The notes under the pieces were generated by a model. That model was not told the DNA's origin. It was given only the letters and a program-made list of their open reading frames with translations, and searched no databases. The position numbers and the translations under genes were made by a program. Below, one piece after another: positions 63,376 through 64,000 of a stretch of 64,000 bases of DNA. Positions within the stretch are counted from its first letter, which is position 1. Every line of letters starts with the position of its first letter. Source of the stretch: Agarophyton chilense (taxonomy: Eukaryota; Rhodophyta; Florideophyceae; Gracilariales; Gracilariaceae); assembly GCA_030374765.1 (NCBI GenBank), contig JARGXX010000034.1, positions 248,001 to 312,000 of the forward strand, in the 5' to 3' direction.

Positions 63376-64000
63376 TTATTCGGACCAATGGTGCACCCTC
63401 CTGAAGGCCGCCCTCCGTGTGGCTGATTCAGCGCCAATAGCGGGCGATAGAATTAGCCTGAATGGTTTGAGACTCTTTCCAAGTGTCTTCTTCAGGTGTG
63501 TAGCCGAACCAACGGACGCGGTAGCGCGTAAATCCATCTTCTCTCCGACCGGCGGAGATGATGCGCTCAATCACCTACTCCGGTTGGTATTCTTTCTCCG
63601 GCAGGAGAGTGTGGTCCAGAGGGGCGAATCCATCGGAGTTGGTTGGAAGAGATTGGTCATCGTCATTGGCATTGACCATCGGGTCCATGAGGCTAGTCGA
63701 GTCCGCGGGAACTGTTTTAGGGGGTGTGAAGACTTGAGCGTTGACTTGAGGTCGTAATGATTCCGTTGGGCCAGTGGGCTGGGACTTTGATGATCCAAGA
63801 GGGCTGGGAGCTCGTGTCACCCGGTCAATAGATACAATGTCCTGTAGGTCGTCAATTAGTAGCGTAATGGTGTGTTGATTGACCTTAAGGACTTTGTATG
63901 GTCCCGTAGAGCGGGGTGAGAGCTTCGGCGTAGTATCCTCCAGTTCCTCACTGTCCTTTGGTGGCCGGTCCAGGTAAACAAGGCCTCCTTTCCTAAAGGT
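63376..64000 (-). pseudogene. Element E integrase C-terminus: GPY/F motif and chromodomain
   Basis: Enters from the right edge: PKLSPRSTGPYKVLKVNQH is the GPY/F motif, followed by DDLQDIVSIDRVTRAPS, a Pro/Ser linker, an amber at 63575-63577, and a chromodomain (VIERIISAGRREDG, RYRVRWFGYTPEEDTW, SIARYWR) that ends at TGA 63428-63430 where D has Arg. Clear sister of D 32307-32930. Confidence 0.82.

Larger units (their letters stand above)
59283..64000 (-). mobile_element. Ty3/gypsy chromovirus element E, 3' part
   Basis: A truncated LTR (59283-59662), polypurine tract, opposite-strand ORF (to 63103) and the integrase C-terminus with chromodomain (63376-64000); the rest of pol lies beyond the right edge. 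LTR and both reading frames are sister to D. It holds the longest copy of the opposite ORF in the window. Confidence 0.9.

Noticed and set aside
1-64000. CRISPR arrays, rRNA genes, intact tRNA genes, bacterial operons
   Set aside because: Looked for by pattern on both strands; none found.

Overview
This is a eukaryotic, repeat-dominated window. It carries five Ty3/gypsy elements, three Ty1/copia-type remnants, one further integrase-bearing retroelement remnant, one solo LTR and one Tc1/mariner transposon. Only two short intronless host-like genes stand out. Both encode small secreted Cys-rich proteins, one with a TATA box and one with a weaker TATA-like site. Spliceless secreted genes in islands between gypsy-type elements would suit a red macroalga or another protist, but the lineage is inferred weakly and is not proven.

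Layout. 1-5640: gypsy element A (minus strand; pol runs off the left edge). 5645-16276: gypsy element B (minus), with a 664-bp solo LTR (9937-10600) inserted in its integrase. 16277-19754: unique spacer with a 143-aa secreted-protein gene (18459-18890). 19755-28486: element C (plus), an inverted relative of B with both LTRs. 28487-30531 and about 39015-39590: the two ends of an older retroelement F, split by gypsy element D (30532-39014, minus, both LTRs). 39591-56819: AT-richer DNA with a copia remnant (42846-44349), a Tc1/mariner element (45309-46400), a copia RT fragment (46420-47130), a Tyr/Lys/Cys-rich secreted-protein gene (52807-53241) and two foldback hairpins. 56820-58900: copia gag-integrase remnant flanked by inverted about 170-bp repeats. 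59283-64000: element E (minus pol, leaving the right edge), related to D.

The gypsy elements are chromoviruses: Gag, CCHC nucleocapsid, aspartic protease, RT-RNase H, and an integrase ending in a chromodomain. The most interesting feature is a further long reading frame on the OPPOSITE strand between the chromodomain and the 3' LTR. It is present in B, C, D and E (A's equivalent region lies outside the window), is convergent with pol, and is 820-960 codons long in B and E. I recognise no family for it. The diverged copies in B and E still align at protein level, so it was once a real protein-coding gene; all copies here are broken.

A second hidden signal is sequence-level. The B/C family is studded with short interrupted palindromes ACC-N4..6-GGT, on average about one per 80 bp, in coding and non-coding parts alike. 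Element A has an analogous CCGC-N4..5-GCGG set. No gypsy copy looks autonomous: each has nonsense codons, frameshifts or lost catalytic residues.
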